Below are positions 39,111 through 54,100 of a stretch of 64,000 nucleotides of DNA, one piece after another; the stretch's first letter is position 1, and the number at the start of each line of letters is the position of its first letter. The stretch is from Ampullaceana balthica (taxonomy: Eukaryota; Mollusca; Gastropoda; Lymnaeidae), in the NCBI GenBank assembly GCA_944989445.1, contig CALYLW010000132.1, forward strand, positions 620,001-684,000, written 5' to 3'. Both the position numbers and the translations under genes were made by a program. The notes beneath the pieces are model-generated. The model ran no database searches and was not told where the DNA came from. It was given only the letters and a program-made list of their open reading frames with translations.

Positions 39111-42100
39111 CTGGGGAAAAGAAAAACACTAAAATGTTATAAAAATTTCAGCAGATTTACAGTAGAACCCGGTTAAGTCGACGACCTAAGTGTATGCCAA
39201 AAAGCATCGAGCTAACCGATGATCGAGTTAAACAAAAACCAATATGGCGGCAAAATATTAACATGTGCTTGAAATTTCTTTATGTACATGATAAGGTTGT
39301 TAACGGTTAACCGGTTAGTCGTAAGTTCGGTAAAAACTTATTACGCTGAGTTAATATTTTGTTGTGTTACGGCAGAATACCAGAACCAATACGCAAGCGA
39401 CCGTGACATCAAAGCGTTTTCTTACTATTCCGGTCTATAAATAATATACACGTCATCACTATTAGTTCGTTCGCCTGCGGCCGAGGAAAGATTTAAAATA
39501 TTTTTTTTACTCTGCTTAGTTGTCCAGGCACTGTACGAGACCTAACAATAACACACAGTGCGCGTATGATATGAGCAACGGTTAAAGTCAAGGCCGCGAC
39601 TGTTTTTGTTACTATTTATATTACGAGTCATTAGAAAGACGTAGCAAAGATACCGGGCGATTAATCGGTCTTTTAGTGACAGTTTTCCTGCAAGTTAAAG
39701 GCATTTGACGTAAGATTACCACATTAATATCAAAACTGATATTTGCTTTTAAAAATGCGTACGGCTAGTGAACGATTTTTTTTTAAAACTCTCTTAGTTG
39801 ACGAAGCATAGTACGAGAACTAACACACAGTGCGGCGATGTTAAAATGTTACTATTCAGCGCAAGAGAGCTGAAAACAAACGGTCCGTGACGTCACATCT
39901 TCTTTGAAGTCACCATCAGACGGCGCAAGGCGAAAATTTCATCATTGATACACTCTCTCTTAGTTGCTTTTTACCCGTGATGTCACACAAAACAAGCCCC
40001 CGCTTCCCTCTGCGCGTTTTCATTCTCCACAAACGCTGCGTGACCCAGTTCTTCTACACACGCCCAGCACGGCCAATTTAAAATAAAAACCACCGTCGAT
40101 TCTCGATACAAACCTTTATTTTCTTTTCTAAAGATATTCGATTATCTTAAAAAATAAAATGATTAATGCATCAGGAAATGAATTAAGTTTAATAATAATA
40201 TAACATGCACTGCGAAATAATGAGGTTTAAAAAACTAATTCACACACGGATAAAAGTGAAACAAGATAAAAAAAACATCCCGTAATTTTAATTGAAATCG
40301 CATAAACTCACACAATAGCCGGAAGTCTCGAGGAAAGCGAGATTTCGATGCTATTTTAAACTATAAAATGCGAGAGTGCGTCGCTAGACGAACAGACGGG
40401 GATCGAGCTAACCAACGTTAAGTTGCAAATTTGGCCCTCTTTTGTGCTCGAGGTATTAGGGTTCGGCGACTTAAAAGAATCGAATTAACCGATGAGAAAA
40501 TGCTAAGACAAAGAGAATTTGGCGGTTCCAATTAAAAAACGTCGACTTAATAAGGTTGGCGAGTTAACCGGGCTCGAGTTAAGTGGGTTCTACTATATTA
40601 CCATTTTAAAAAATATCTTAATACGATAATATTCTTATCTTAACATTCTATTCTTAATAGCCTATTTATATTTCTTACGCTGAAAAAATATGCAGTGTTT
40701 TGTATATGCAATGTACTGTTATGGTTATTTATGGAAGGTCCAACTTTCAGGATAATAACTGCAGATTCATATCTGATTGAATATATCACCTACCTACCTC
40801 CCACTGCTGCACCATCATACTGAGTATGCAAATTTGAAAAACCAAACATCCCCTCATCGATTAAATACTATATGAATGGGAGCCTTAAAAAACATTCAGA
40901 GCATAACTTTACCTTTGTTCGTGTAATGTAGATTGGATTTCAGCTATCCTGACCTGAGAGCGTGCACGCTTTAACTCTACAGATATCTGGCTTATCTGTA
41001 AGCTCCCATTTACCATTGATTCTTCCCACAATTTGGCAGCCTGAATGAAACATTAAAAAAATGATTAAACTTGGGCATTCTTAACATGTTTGTTGAAGAG
41101 TAAAATTTTTAAATTTTTAAAATTTAAATGAAAATTGTTAAAAATATCTAACACACACTTAAAACCATTTTCTAAAGGATCCTATTAATAAGTTTTTTTT
41201 CTTCTGAATTCAAATTTTAACAAAAATATTAAAAAATCAATGACAGTTATTGTATCAGCAGCAATGTTCCCTTTAAGCTGCACGGCCGCGTGCTTGTATC
41301 TTACCAATGCAGAGCAGCAGTTTAGAATTACCACGCAGCAAATTTTGTAAAATATTACACACAAAATGGATGCTGTGCATTTTGCACATGAGTTTTTTAA
41401 CTTTGCACACGGACCAAAGAACCTTAGCGGGAACATTGATCAGCAGTAGAAAAAACTCAGCATAAATATGTTTTTGAATGGGCTTACATTATTACCAAAT
41501 AATGACTTACATCTAAATTTTAATTAGCCATCTCCTGACTAAATGCTCTGATTAAAAATGAAGAGGATAACAAAAAAAATTACAAAAAATGTCAGCTTTG
41601 GAGCGTATTCAAGTTTTGTTGGTTAACGCTAATTTCATAAGCCTTTATTCTCGTATGTAAGAAAGTTTTAAATGGTTTTATTTTATTTTAATATTTAAAA
41701 TTTACATCCCTAATTCTTTATGGTGCACTAATATTTACAATAAACATGAGAACACATATGCTGGTATTATATGTTACTTCATGCATTAATGTATCTTATC
41801 TTACTTGAGATACATAGTTATAGCACTGCCTTATCAAAAAGGAAAAAGTTTATCAGGCTGATTTAAAATATCCCTTCAAAGATTGGCAGACAACATTTTT
41901 CTTATAAAACTACATAAATCAAATTTAAATTAAGTGTTTGTATCTTGATTGAAATTTACTTCAAAAATTTAGTTTAGGCATTTGATTTGTATTACATATG
42001 CTCATATTTCTTGCATTTTCTCAATTGATTTTTATGACATCTTAATGTAATATAGTTTTCAATTGAAGAAATGCACAGGGCACCTGGGTGCTAATTAAAA

Positions 42101-45100
42101 CATTACTTTAGATACCAATCCTAAAGGGTCTTCAATTAATTTTAAAGAAAACGTTATAGGTATTATAAAAAATGATTTCTAAATTAACGTCTATATCTTT
42201 GATGTTTTTCAACCTACATAAGTAACAGTTTAGTATTGATCATGATCTCTTTTTTCCACACACAAAAAAACCAACAAATAAAATAATCACTCTTAAAAGT
42301 TACAAACACAAGACAATGATATAGATTGAAAGCTTGTAACTTAGTCTTGACATGAGTCACTTTTTAAAAAAATCTTAATCCAGCCCACACATACTTTTAC
42401 TTTATGGATTATGGCCCTCTTTACAAAACAATGGACACTTTGGATGAAGTTATTTTGGCATTTAGAGCTCCATTGGTAAAAATTCAACAAAAATAATTTT
42501 TAATTAAATGGAAAAATTTGACAAAGTTTATTGGATATACACATATATGTATTATAAATATATATATTATATATACATACATGAATAGCAGTGCCCATCA
42601 AATTTAGACTGCTTTATCATCGGTATTAGATTTTTAATGCCATTTAAAAAATATAAAAAATAAAAATTTAGTCTGTTTAAGTTCCCAAGTTGAATATTAA
42701 TGGACAATGACCAGCCCCAAATTCAACAATATGCTATGGTTATTAATATGGATTGCTATAAGAGAAAATGAGTAGTTTGAATGGTTACTTAATGGTTAAT
42801 ATATTAAAATGAAATACAGGGTATATTGGCTGTTATATATAGAAAAGGCAAAATCTCATTACATACCTGTTTCTCCACCAAATCAGCCTGCCAACCTAAA
42901 ACATGCCCAATGAGTTTTTCATTATAATAATTGCTAAGAGATGCTGTTAATTTGGCAGTTTCTTCACGCTTCATTGCAGCAGCTGTTAAAGCCTGGGAGG
43001 TGATTGCTGCATTTTGTGAACTGGAATCACTTGGGGTTGGGCTGCCGCTGCAGAAATAAAAAATAAAACACATTCAATATATGATCATCTTTGTAAAACC
43101 TACATTTAAAAAAAAATGCATTTAGCCCATAGCTTACCGAACTCCGCCGTAGCCGGTCCCAAGCCCGGGTGAGAGAGGAGGAGGGTTGTGCGAAGGGCTA
43201 GCATCCCTTCCCGTAAAAAAAGCCTTGCTACAAAAACGTGAACAAAGAAAAAAATAGGAAACTCGGACCTTGGAGTTGATGGGTCTCGTAACAGAGAACT
43301 TATGAAGCTGGGTGGCCAAAGCCAACTGGAAACCACCCGGCAGACAACCATCCTCTCCACTAGGACCACCACCAACTTAGGAACATGGAACGTAAGGACC
43401 ATGTTCGAAGCTGGAAAAACTGCCCAAGTTGCTGCCGAAATGCAACGGTACAAGCTAGCCATCCTAGGGATAAGTGAATCCCGATGGACTGGCTCAGGCC
43501 AGATGAAGCTCAACACAGGAGAACTGCTACTATATTCAGGCCATGATGAAGAAAACGCAGCCCACACCCAAGGAGTAGCAATCATGCTTTCCAAAACTGC
43601 CCAGAACGCCCTTTTAGGGTGGGAAGCCCATGGTCCCCGAATAATCACCGCAAGATTTAAGACCAAAAAGCAAGAAGTCAATATGGATCTTCTTCAGGTA
43701 TACGCTCCTACTAACGACAGTAAAGAAGAGGACAAAGAGGACTTCTACAACAGACTGAGAACCCTTATCCAAAAGTGTCCTAGGAGCAATGTGATTATTC
43801 TAATGGGCGACCTAAATGCAAAAATAGGCAGCAACAATAATGGATATGAAGAATGCATGGGAACAAATGGCCTCGGAGAGATGAACGATAATGGTGAAAG
43901 GCTAGCAGATCTATGTGCTGCAGATGGACTGGTCATTGGTGGAAGTCTCTTCATGCATAGAAATATCCACAAGGCAACATGGATATCACCAGATATGTCA
44001 ACGGCTAACCAAATCGACCATATCTGTATCTGCAAAAAGTTTAGAAGATCTCTCCAAGATGTAAGGGTAAAAAGAGGGGCAGATGTAGCCTCAGACCATC
44101 ATCTACTGATTGCCCAACTAAGGCTCAAATTGAAAAAGAATTGGACAAGTGAGGGAAGCAAGCGCCAACGTTTTAACACTACTCTTTTGAAAGGGGGACC
44201 AAAACTTAATGAGTTCAAACTTACGCTAACAAACAAATTCCAGATCTTACAAGAACTTGGCAACGAAGAAACAGTTGACCAAAACTGGAAAAGCTTCAAA
44301 GAAATACTCACGACCACCTGTGAAGAAGTGTTGGGTCCAAGGCAACAAACGCATAAAGAATGGATCTCTAATGAAACCATGGAGAAAATCCAACAGAGGA
44401 AAAAGAAGAAGGCAAATCTCAACAACAGCCGCACCAGAACTGAAAAAGCTAGAGCATCAGCAGAATACGCAGAAGCCAATAAAGACGTTAAACGTAGTAT
44501 AAGGTCAGATAAAAAGAACTACATAGAAGGACTAGCAACTGAAGCAGAAGAGGCAGCTTACCATGGAAACACAAGAGAACTATTCAGTACAATAAAAAAG
44601 CTATCCGGAAAGTTCAAAAATCCAGAGAGACCTGTTAAAACTAAAGATGGGAAATCTATACCTGATGAAGAGGGTCAGAAAAAAAGATGGATAGAACATT
44701 TTGAAGAACTCCTCAAACGACCAGCCCCACAATACAAACTCAACATAGAGCCAGCGGAACAAGACCTAGAAATAGACTGCAGCATACCCACAAAACAAGA
44801 GATAAACAGAGCAATTAAACAACTAAAGAAAGGCAAAGCAGCTGGTCCAGACAGAATACCAGCAGAAGCCTTGACAGCAGATATTACGACTAGCTCTGAA
44901 ATGCTACACATTCTTTTCAAGAAAATATGGGAGGAAGAACAGATTCCGACGGAGTGGAAAGAAGGACATCTCATTAAGCTCCCAAAGAAAGGAGATCTTA
45001 GCTCTTGCTCCAACTATAGAGGAATAACTCTGCTATCCATACCAAGCAAAGTATTCAACAGAGTGCTGCTAAACAGAATGAGGGACGCAATAGACACCCA

Positions 45101-48100
45101 TCTTAGAGACCAACAAGCAGGTTTTAGAAAAGATAGATCATGCACTGACCAGATTGCCACTCTGAGAATTATATTGGAACAATCCCTGGAGTGGAACTCA
45201 CCACTATACATCAACTTTATTGACTATGAGAAGGCTTTCGATAGTGTTGACAGGCCAACCCTGTGGAAGTTACTAAGACACTACGGGATACCACAAAAAC
45301 TGACTGACATAATTAAGGCTTCCTACGAAGGACTTACATGTAGAATTGTCCATGGCCAACAAGCAACAGCGGCTTTTGAGGTACAGACCGGAGTCAGACA
45401 AGGGTGTCTGCTTTCACCATTCTTATTTCTGCTAACCATCGACTGGATAATGAAAATGTCTACAGAGCAGAAGAGAAATGGTATCCAGTGGACACTATGG
45501 AAACAACTTGATGACCTGGACTTTGCGGACGACCTGGCCTTATTATCGCACTCACAGCAACAGATGCAGGAGAAAACCAACGATGTAGCACAATTCTCTG
45601 CTTGCCTTGGCCTGAACATCCATAAGGGAAAAAGCAAAGTCCTTAAAATAAACACATCAAGCAACACTCCAATAACACTGGAAGGAACAAATCTGGAAGA
45701 GGTGGATAGCTTCACATACCTTGGAAGCATCATCGACACACAAGGAGGGACAGACGCCGATGTAAGAGTGAGAATTGGCAAAGCAAGATCATCATTTAAA
45801 CAGCTGAAAAAAAGTTTGGAACTGCAACAACTTGACTCTTCATACCAAGGTCAGGATATTCAACACCACAGTAAAGCCTGTCCTACTGTATGGAGCAGAA
45901 ACATGGCGAATAACAGCAGCCATTTCTAAAAAGCTTCAAGCCTTTATAAATACATGTCTCCGAGCAATTCTCCGAATCCGCTGGCCAAATGTCATCACCA
46001 ATGAGGACCTCTGGCAACGCACACAACAAGAGCCAGTGGAAGAGCTAATACGCCAGCGCAGATGGAGATGGATTGGCCACACTCTCAGAAAGCCTACATC
46101 CAACATTGTGAGACAAGCCCTCACATGGAACCCCCAAGGCAAAAGGAAAAGAGGTCGTCCCAAAATGACCTGGAGAAGAGAACTGGAGGGAGACACAAAA
46201 ATGAGCGGGCACAGCTGGGGGCAGATTGAGAGACTGGCGCAGGACCGGGATGCCTGGAGAGACTTTGTTCGCGGCCTATGCCCCAGATGGGACGAAGGGC
46301 GATGACATAGCTTACTAATTAAAAATTTCCAGATTTATATTTTAATTTAGTAACATACAGCTGCTAATTAAGAACTATACAATGCCTCAAGTTCTAAAAG
46401 TAGGGCTGTTAACGATTAATTTAAATTTAATCGATAACTTTTGAAAAATGAACGATTAATTAATCGTTAATTCCAATTAAAGCCAAAAATTAAAATGCAT
46501 GATGTCATAGGTAACACTTATTAAATGTTCTTGTTGAATTTCTAAATATAAAAAACTGCAAAAAGGCAAGTGTGTTGACATTATTTGGTTCAAGTGATCA
46601 GCACAAAACGGTCTTGGCAAGGAATGACATCGGATATCGGTGTTCATTAAGTTTCCACCATTGAAAAGGGTTAATGGATTCAGAAACTTTCATCTCCATT
46701 TTGTAACTCAGAATTCATCAGATGAGCTGTCGTAATTTTTTGTCTTTGAGTCAGACTCCACTACTGCCATTAGCTCAATACACTTTTCATTTGATTTGAT
46801 AAGGAGGCGAAGTGTTAGAACCATCTTAGGCAAACTTTATCAACATTTTGAACATTCCCGTTAGTCAATAGTTTAAAACCAAAATGTTAATGTAATCTTC
46901 AGGAAATTTATTATTTATCTGCTGCTAGTTTTTATGATTATTTTTTTTACTTTTTGACTTCCAATAATTTGTAAGTGATGGGTCGATTAATCGCTAAAAA
47001 TAATTTAATCGTTAGAATTTTGTAATGATTAATTGAGAAATTAATAATTAATTTCCGCGACCCTAGTTTAAAGATTTACACATTAAACACATACCAAGAG
47101 CTGCGTGAGCTAGTTGCAGACACAGGACTGGTTCTCCCTAGCATATCATCTGCCTGTGGGTTATGTAATGATCCTGAAGAATAAAATAATTTATTCTATT
47201 TAACATCAATATTTTTACAAAAGCATTTTTATTGGAAATGTGTATTTTTAAGCTTTATTAAAATTATTTTAACACACTTGCTACAAGAAAATATATTTTT
47301 GGGGGTTACAGAATTAGTTTTTTTTAAAGTATTTGTTTTTGAAGATTAACCATGTTTTCTAAGTTCATGAATGTGCTTGTAAGGCAAATATTATTAACTT
47401 ACCATTCAACTTTGTTTACCATATTCAAATACCATCCAACTGACAAGCATTTACTCCATGAACTAAGTTTATTTTGTCCATTATAAAAACAATCAAAGGG
47501 GTTGGATGAGAAACTGAGGTGCATATTAATTTATATCCAGATATGTAGTATATTATTATCAGTTGATTATATTGTAAAAGCCTTTTGCAGCATTATTTTT
47601 ATATCCAAATAACGTTACAAGTTGGCTAAACACTTCTATGCTCCAAAAGTTAATCTAAATTAAGTTTTAAAAAGAATTAAAAGGGGTAATAAGAAAGGAA
47701 TGCCCATGTCCATCTCTTATCAGAATTGATATCTTTTTCATGCTTATTTCTTTTTTAGAACACAAGCAATACAAATCTTGCTCAATATTTTGAAAATTAA
47801 TAGAAAAAAGAACAAAATTAAGTTCACAACATTTTTTGACAAATTTTTCAAAACATTTAAATGTGTGCTCAGGAACAAATGAATTACCTGAAGATGGGAC
47901 ATGGGCTGGCAGCCCTGTATAGGACTGATGATGGGAGTGGACCCCCACTGGGGGCCCAGATACCAAAGGGATGCCCTGGCCTGCAGGGTAGATGAGATGA
48001 GGGGTTACTTGATGAGAAGACATAGGAACACAGGTGGTAAGTCGTGTTTGAGGCTGCAACATAGTTGGCCCTGCACAAACAAATAGTACAGGTTTATCAA

Positions 48101-51100
48101 ATACCTTTTACTATTACCATAGATCAGGACTTAGATGTTGCATGAATCTCAGTGTCCCTACACACCATTAAAATCAGACATCTTTTTAAAGAGAGTTCAG
48201 TTTTTAAGTAGAAATTGTTAAACATAATATAAATTCCCTGAATAGAAAAATCAGATAGGTAAAGGGACTTTATTCCAGCAATAATATTTAATTTGGAGAG
48301 CTCTGGTAATTTTTTTCTATATTCCTTGCTATTTGATAAGGTCTGGACCACATCTACAACATCAAATAGATTTATGAATATTTGGAATAATTACAAAACA
48401 GCCGTTCCAATCTCAAAAAAGCATTGAGTGCCATATTATAAAAAGAATTAAGACACTTAGGTTAATCAATTTTTGTGTGTTCATTTAAGCTCATTTTTCA
48501 GAGAATAAAATAAACTTACTTGTACTTGTGTTCTGCTGAGCTCTGTGTATATGTATACTCAAGGCCTTCTGAAGTTCTTGCAATGTTTGAATTGCTAATG
48601 AGAATATAAATTGAATTAATGATTAATGATGCATTAAATTTAGTAAAAAACCATGTCTTAATAGTGACAAATAGCATTAGAAAAATATTTAATTATAAAT
48701 AATTCACAAAATATAAAAATTTAAAATGTAACTTTCTTTAGCATTCTTGTCCAGATAAATTAAAAAAAACTATATGTTCTAATAAGTTTAATTATTTTAT
48801 AATAATGAAAAAAAGGCCTGGGTGTTGTGATGAGCCAAAAGAACTGTTTTTAGCCATTAATATTTTAAGACTTACTTTTATCATAGCTTCCTCCCTCATT
48901 TACTGTCTGCCTGTTTACCAATGTTGGGATAGGATTGCCCTGGGGTGAAGAAGATCTGTGGGCATTTCCAGGTGTACTTATTGGATTGTATGCTGGAGTA
49001 GTTGATGTGGCAACAGGTGTACTTGTGGGCGGAAGCTGTGGTGTGCCAGCAGCAGATGAACGAAAAGATGAGGATGGAGATGGTGAAGGAGATGGTGAGA
49101 TTTCCATGTCGTCTATTGGCCCTTGCCCAGTATCTGAATTGAGTAAAAAAATAAATAATTGACATCCATACTTATACATGATCATGAATTCCAGTCTTAA
49201 AGAAGAAAGATTACTAAAGCATAGTATATGAAACTACTACATTGTATTTAAAAACTAAAGGTTTTAATTGTGTTTTATTTCTTTTATTTTATACAGTAGA
49301 ACCCACTTAACTCGACCACGGTTAACTCGCTAACCCTATTAAGTCGATGTTTTTTATTGGAACTGCTAAATTCTCTCCTTGTCATAGCATTTTCTCGTAG
49401 GTTATGTAGAATCTTTCGCCGAACCCTAATACCTCGAGCACAAAAGAGGGCCGAATTTGCAACTTAATGTTGGTTATCTTGATCCCCGTCTCTTCGCCTA
49501 GCGACGCACTCTTGCATTTTTAGCATCGAAATCTCGCTTTCTCGAGACTTCGGCTATTGTGTGATTCTACGAGATTTCAATAAAAAACACAGGATGTTTT
49601 TATCTTGTTTCACTTTGATCCGTGTGAGGATTAGTTTGACGAGTCACTATCGAGTATGTATTCACCCGAGGTGCTCGAAAATCACGTTATCGGTCTTTAA
49701 TCATCATTATTTCGCAGGGCATGTTATATTATATTTATTATTAAAAGATGCATTAATCATTTTATTTTTTAAGATAAACGAATATCTTTATTTCCCTTAT
49801 TTCCCTTGTATAGATATTTCATTGGGCACATTTCTCTGGTTTGTAAAAGCTCTTAACGCATGATATTTATAAATAGTCACATCTTCTTTATATAAAAAAA
49901 CACACTTGACAAACATCTAAGATGTGGAAAATGGAAACTTTGTTTTCACATTTCTATGCCCAATAATGCGTTAATCATAGAGAATTTGACCTTGCCTAAG
50001 TAATGATTACAGTGGGGCCCACTTAACCCGAGCCCGGTTAACTCGTCAGCTCTATTAAGTCGACGGTTTTTTTAAAACCGCCAAATTCTCTCTTTGTCTT
50101 TGCATTTTTTCAGCGGTTAATTTGATTTTTTTAATTCGCCAAGCCCTAATATTTCGAGCACAAAAGAGTGCCAAATTTGAAACTTAACGTCGGTTAGCTC
50201 AATCCCCGTCTGTTCGCCTAGCAATGCACTTTGGCATTTTTATTCAAAACAGTGTTGACATCTCGCTTTCTTCGAGACTTCCGGCTATTGTGTGATTCTA
50301 CAAGATTTCAATAAAAATTACAGGATGTTTTGCCTTTCAATTTGAATTTGATTCGTGTGTTTGAATTAATTTGAGTATGTATTCACCAGAGGTACTCGAA
50401 AATTGCGTTAGTGGTCTTTGATCCGTCATTATTTCGCTGTGCATGTTATATTATTATTAAACTTAATTTATTTTCTGATGCATTAATCATTATATTTTTA
50501 AGATAAACGAATATCTTTAGAAAAGAAAACAAAGGTTTGTATCGAGAATCGACTGTGGTTTTTATATAATTAAATAAAAAATTATTATTATTCTTTTAAA
50601 AGTTTGTTGTTGCTTTGTTACCAGTAAGATACGTGATTGTGACTAACACGCGCATGACGTTGAAATCAAATCATTTTCGTTATATTCTAGTAGATATATA
50701 ATATACACGTCATCACTGTTGTAGGTCGAATTCTGTTAAGGTCAAGGCTGCATTTGTTACTATTTATATTACAAGTTACATGTATCATTTGATTGACGGA
50801 GGAAATTCGAGTGCGGTCTCATAGTGACAGATATCCTATTGTGTGATTCTACGAGATTTCAATAAAAATTACCGGATGTTTTTACCTTCAATTTGATTCC
50901 GTGTGTGAATTAGTTTGAGTATGTATTCACCAGAGGTACTCGAAAATCGCGTTAGCGGTCTTTAATCTGTCATTATTTCGCAGTGCATGTTATATTATTA
51001 TTATTAAACTTAATTCATTTTCTGATGCATTAATCATTTTAATTTTTAAGATAAACGATTATCTTTAGAAAAGAAAATAAAGGTTTGTATCGAGAATCGA

Positions 51101-54100
51101 CGGTGGTTTTTATATAATTAAATAAAAAATTATTATTCTTTTAAAAGTTTGTTGTTGCTATGTTACCAGTAAGATACGTGACTGTGACTAACACGCGCAT
51201 GACGGTGAAATCAAATCATTTTCTTAATATTCCAGTATATATATAATATACACGTCATCACTGTTGTTGGTCAAATTCTGATAAGGAATGATTTTTTAAA
51301 AATTCGCTTAGGTCTAACACACAGTGCGCCTTTGATGTGATCAACGGTCAAGGCAGCATTTGTTACTATTTATATTACAAGTTACACGTATCATTTGATT
51401 GACGGAGGATATTCGAGTGCGGTCTCATAGTGACAGATATCCTGCACGTCGAAAGCATTAAACTTAAAATTACCATATTGATATGTTTATTATTTTTTTA
51501 ATTCGCCGATTCGACTGGCATTGCAAACGCGAACGGTCTTAACCTTAACAATATTTAAATGTAAAATGTCTGGTAATGCTTCCATTTTACCACTGTAAAA
51601 ATAACGATAATACCCTAAGTTTAAATATACCCCTTTATTGCGTTAGCGCAGTTTTTTTTCCCACTAGTACATAACTACATGTATAAGGAATTCATCTAGT
51701 CCTGCCCGACACACCTCGTGCGCCCGCAAGCTATACAAATACAAACCCACCCTGTCCGTCCCCTCAGCTTATAATGGACTCGGAATTCCTTCGGTAACTT
51801 GAGCGCTAATCGGACTAACCAACAACAATGGTGTGGGAGATTGAGAGTGGGGTGGGTAAACTGTCTGTAGTCTGTTATATTATATATTTTAAAATCTCGG
51901 GAGCCTTGTTTACAGTAAGCACCCTATGATTTTTCGTCCCATCACTATCGTTAATAAATGAGAATGTACATGCACATGATTTTCGAGTTTTTTTTTACAC
52001 AAAGGCGTTGCCGTTATTTGTTTATCATGACCTATATATGACTCATAACAAAGCGAACTCTTCTCTATAAATGTGTACAAAAATAAATTAGGAACTCCTT
52101 TTGAACCTTCAACTTTGATACATTTTAATTAATTCTAACCAATAGTTAAATGGCTTTTGCACACGGCCACTTCTTATGAATGAAACAATTAGAACAAAGC
52201 AGTAGTAATAATAATAGAGTCAAAATGAGGTTGAAGGATGAATGGTTGCCAATGACAACAAGTCTGCACACGGTACATTTTGTTATTCCATACGCAACGA
52301 AATGTTTTAGACATGCGATTCTGCGCGCATATTTGCTATTGGAGCAATTACGTAATACTCGGCATCACTTACGCGGCCGATTGCCGAGTATCTCAGAGTA
52401 TACAAAAATCTGCCGATGCCGAGTAGCCGAACCGATCGGTTCAGCCCTATCGATAAAAACATTTTCAAAAGCTGACGATTTAAGTTAGTAACACAGCGCT
52501 GTGAGCAAGCGGGCTGTGACGTCACCAGCGAGGCAGAAATTTTATGCTTTCACTTGGTTATAAAAAATCACATCTAACATTTTCAAAAGCTGGCGATTGG
52601 TCATGGGGATCGAGATAACCAACATTAAGTGGCAAATTTGACCCTTTTGTGCTCGTGTTATGAGGTTTCGGCGACTTAAAAAAATCGAATTAAACGACGA
52701 AAAAATGCTAAGACAAAGAGAGAATTTGGCGGTTCCAATAAAAAACGTTGACATAATAGGGTGGGCGAGTTAACCGAGCTCGAGTTAAGTGGGTTCAACT
52801 GTATATAATTCTCCTTGTGGGACCATGCGAGACACCACACAAGTATGTGCAACCGAGCATTTGAATGACCCTCGCTGGGGTCGACCAATGTATCGAGACC
52901 AATAATGGTCCTTGCGTTTCACTTGCATTGTTCCTTCACAGAATAACGGGAGATTCGTAGTATACTGGTTATCACGTCCGCCTTATACAGGGAAGGTCCT
53001 GGGTTCAAGCCCCAGCGAAAACATCGTTTTTTTTGGTTTTTTTGTGCCCGTTCTTTTACCCCTTTATTGCCAACACTAGCTGACCCGCGGCTTTGCATAC
53101 GCCGCTAATGATTTATTGATGGGTGAAGACTTCCTGAAAGACACAGTTGTCAAAATGGGGTTGGTTTGGGCAAACGACTGTGAGTGAATGAAAAGAAGGA
53201 ACTCTGGAGAGACCCGCGGCTTAATATACGCAGCAGACTTGCTTGCTCATCATAGACAGTGCAAAGAATGGTTGGGGAGGGGGGGGGGTGTGAGAGTAGA
53301 GACACAAAAAGCAGCACTAAGTAAATAAAAAATAGCGAGTAAACGTGAAGACATGCACATTGAGGTTGTTGTTACCCGCTTCCCATTTATTACTACCATC
53401 CCTTAAACATAAACTGTGATTGGCTGACCCTAGTGAGGGTTAGTCATATTTAGGGTTGTTAATTGCATTTTTGTGTGTTTTTTTTGGAAAACCGATTATC
53501 GATTATGTAAGTCCGATTTTAAACCGATAATCGTTTTATAGCTGACTTCATAGAATTTAGGGGTGTACTGAATTTCGCCTGCAAATGTCTCAAAACCAAC
53601 AATGAGTTGGCAGTCCCCCGCCCCCCCCCCAACCGACGTTCACTTGCGTTGTTTTGATTTCTTCATGCTGTAGTTTGTGTCCGTTCTTTCTCCACTTTCT
53701 TTTCACTCTCCATGAGCAAGTCTGCAGCGTATTCTACGCCGCCGCTGGGCGTCTAGTTGACTATTAATCATCATGGTGTACTAATTCTTTTCTTTTTTAA
53801 AATCTCCCATTCCCTTAGTTTGACGGCATTGCGCAAAAGAGCTGAACGCATTGATGTCACCATCAGATGATGCGAGGCTAAAATTTGATACATTCTCTAT
53901 TTGGTTCTCAAAACATGAGGAAAATACAGACCTGTTAACCAGTCTTCTTTTTTTTTGAACGATTAACCGGTCCTCAAAAAACTTAGTTAGAATAGTCCTC
54001 AATTTTTGTTAAAATAAATATGAATTGTGTATTAAAAAAATATTAAACAACATTAAAATAACTAAAATTTGAATTAAATTGATATATAGCTATAAAATTT

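Noticed and set aside
43106..46196. Minus-strand open frames of up to 191 codons opposite the RTE element
   Set aside because: They are shadows of the RTE coding frame; the plus frame has clear endonuclease and RT motifs.
47901..48086. Plus-strand frame of 61 codons
   Set aside because: It is antisense to the WAC exon at 47888-48070.
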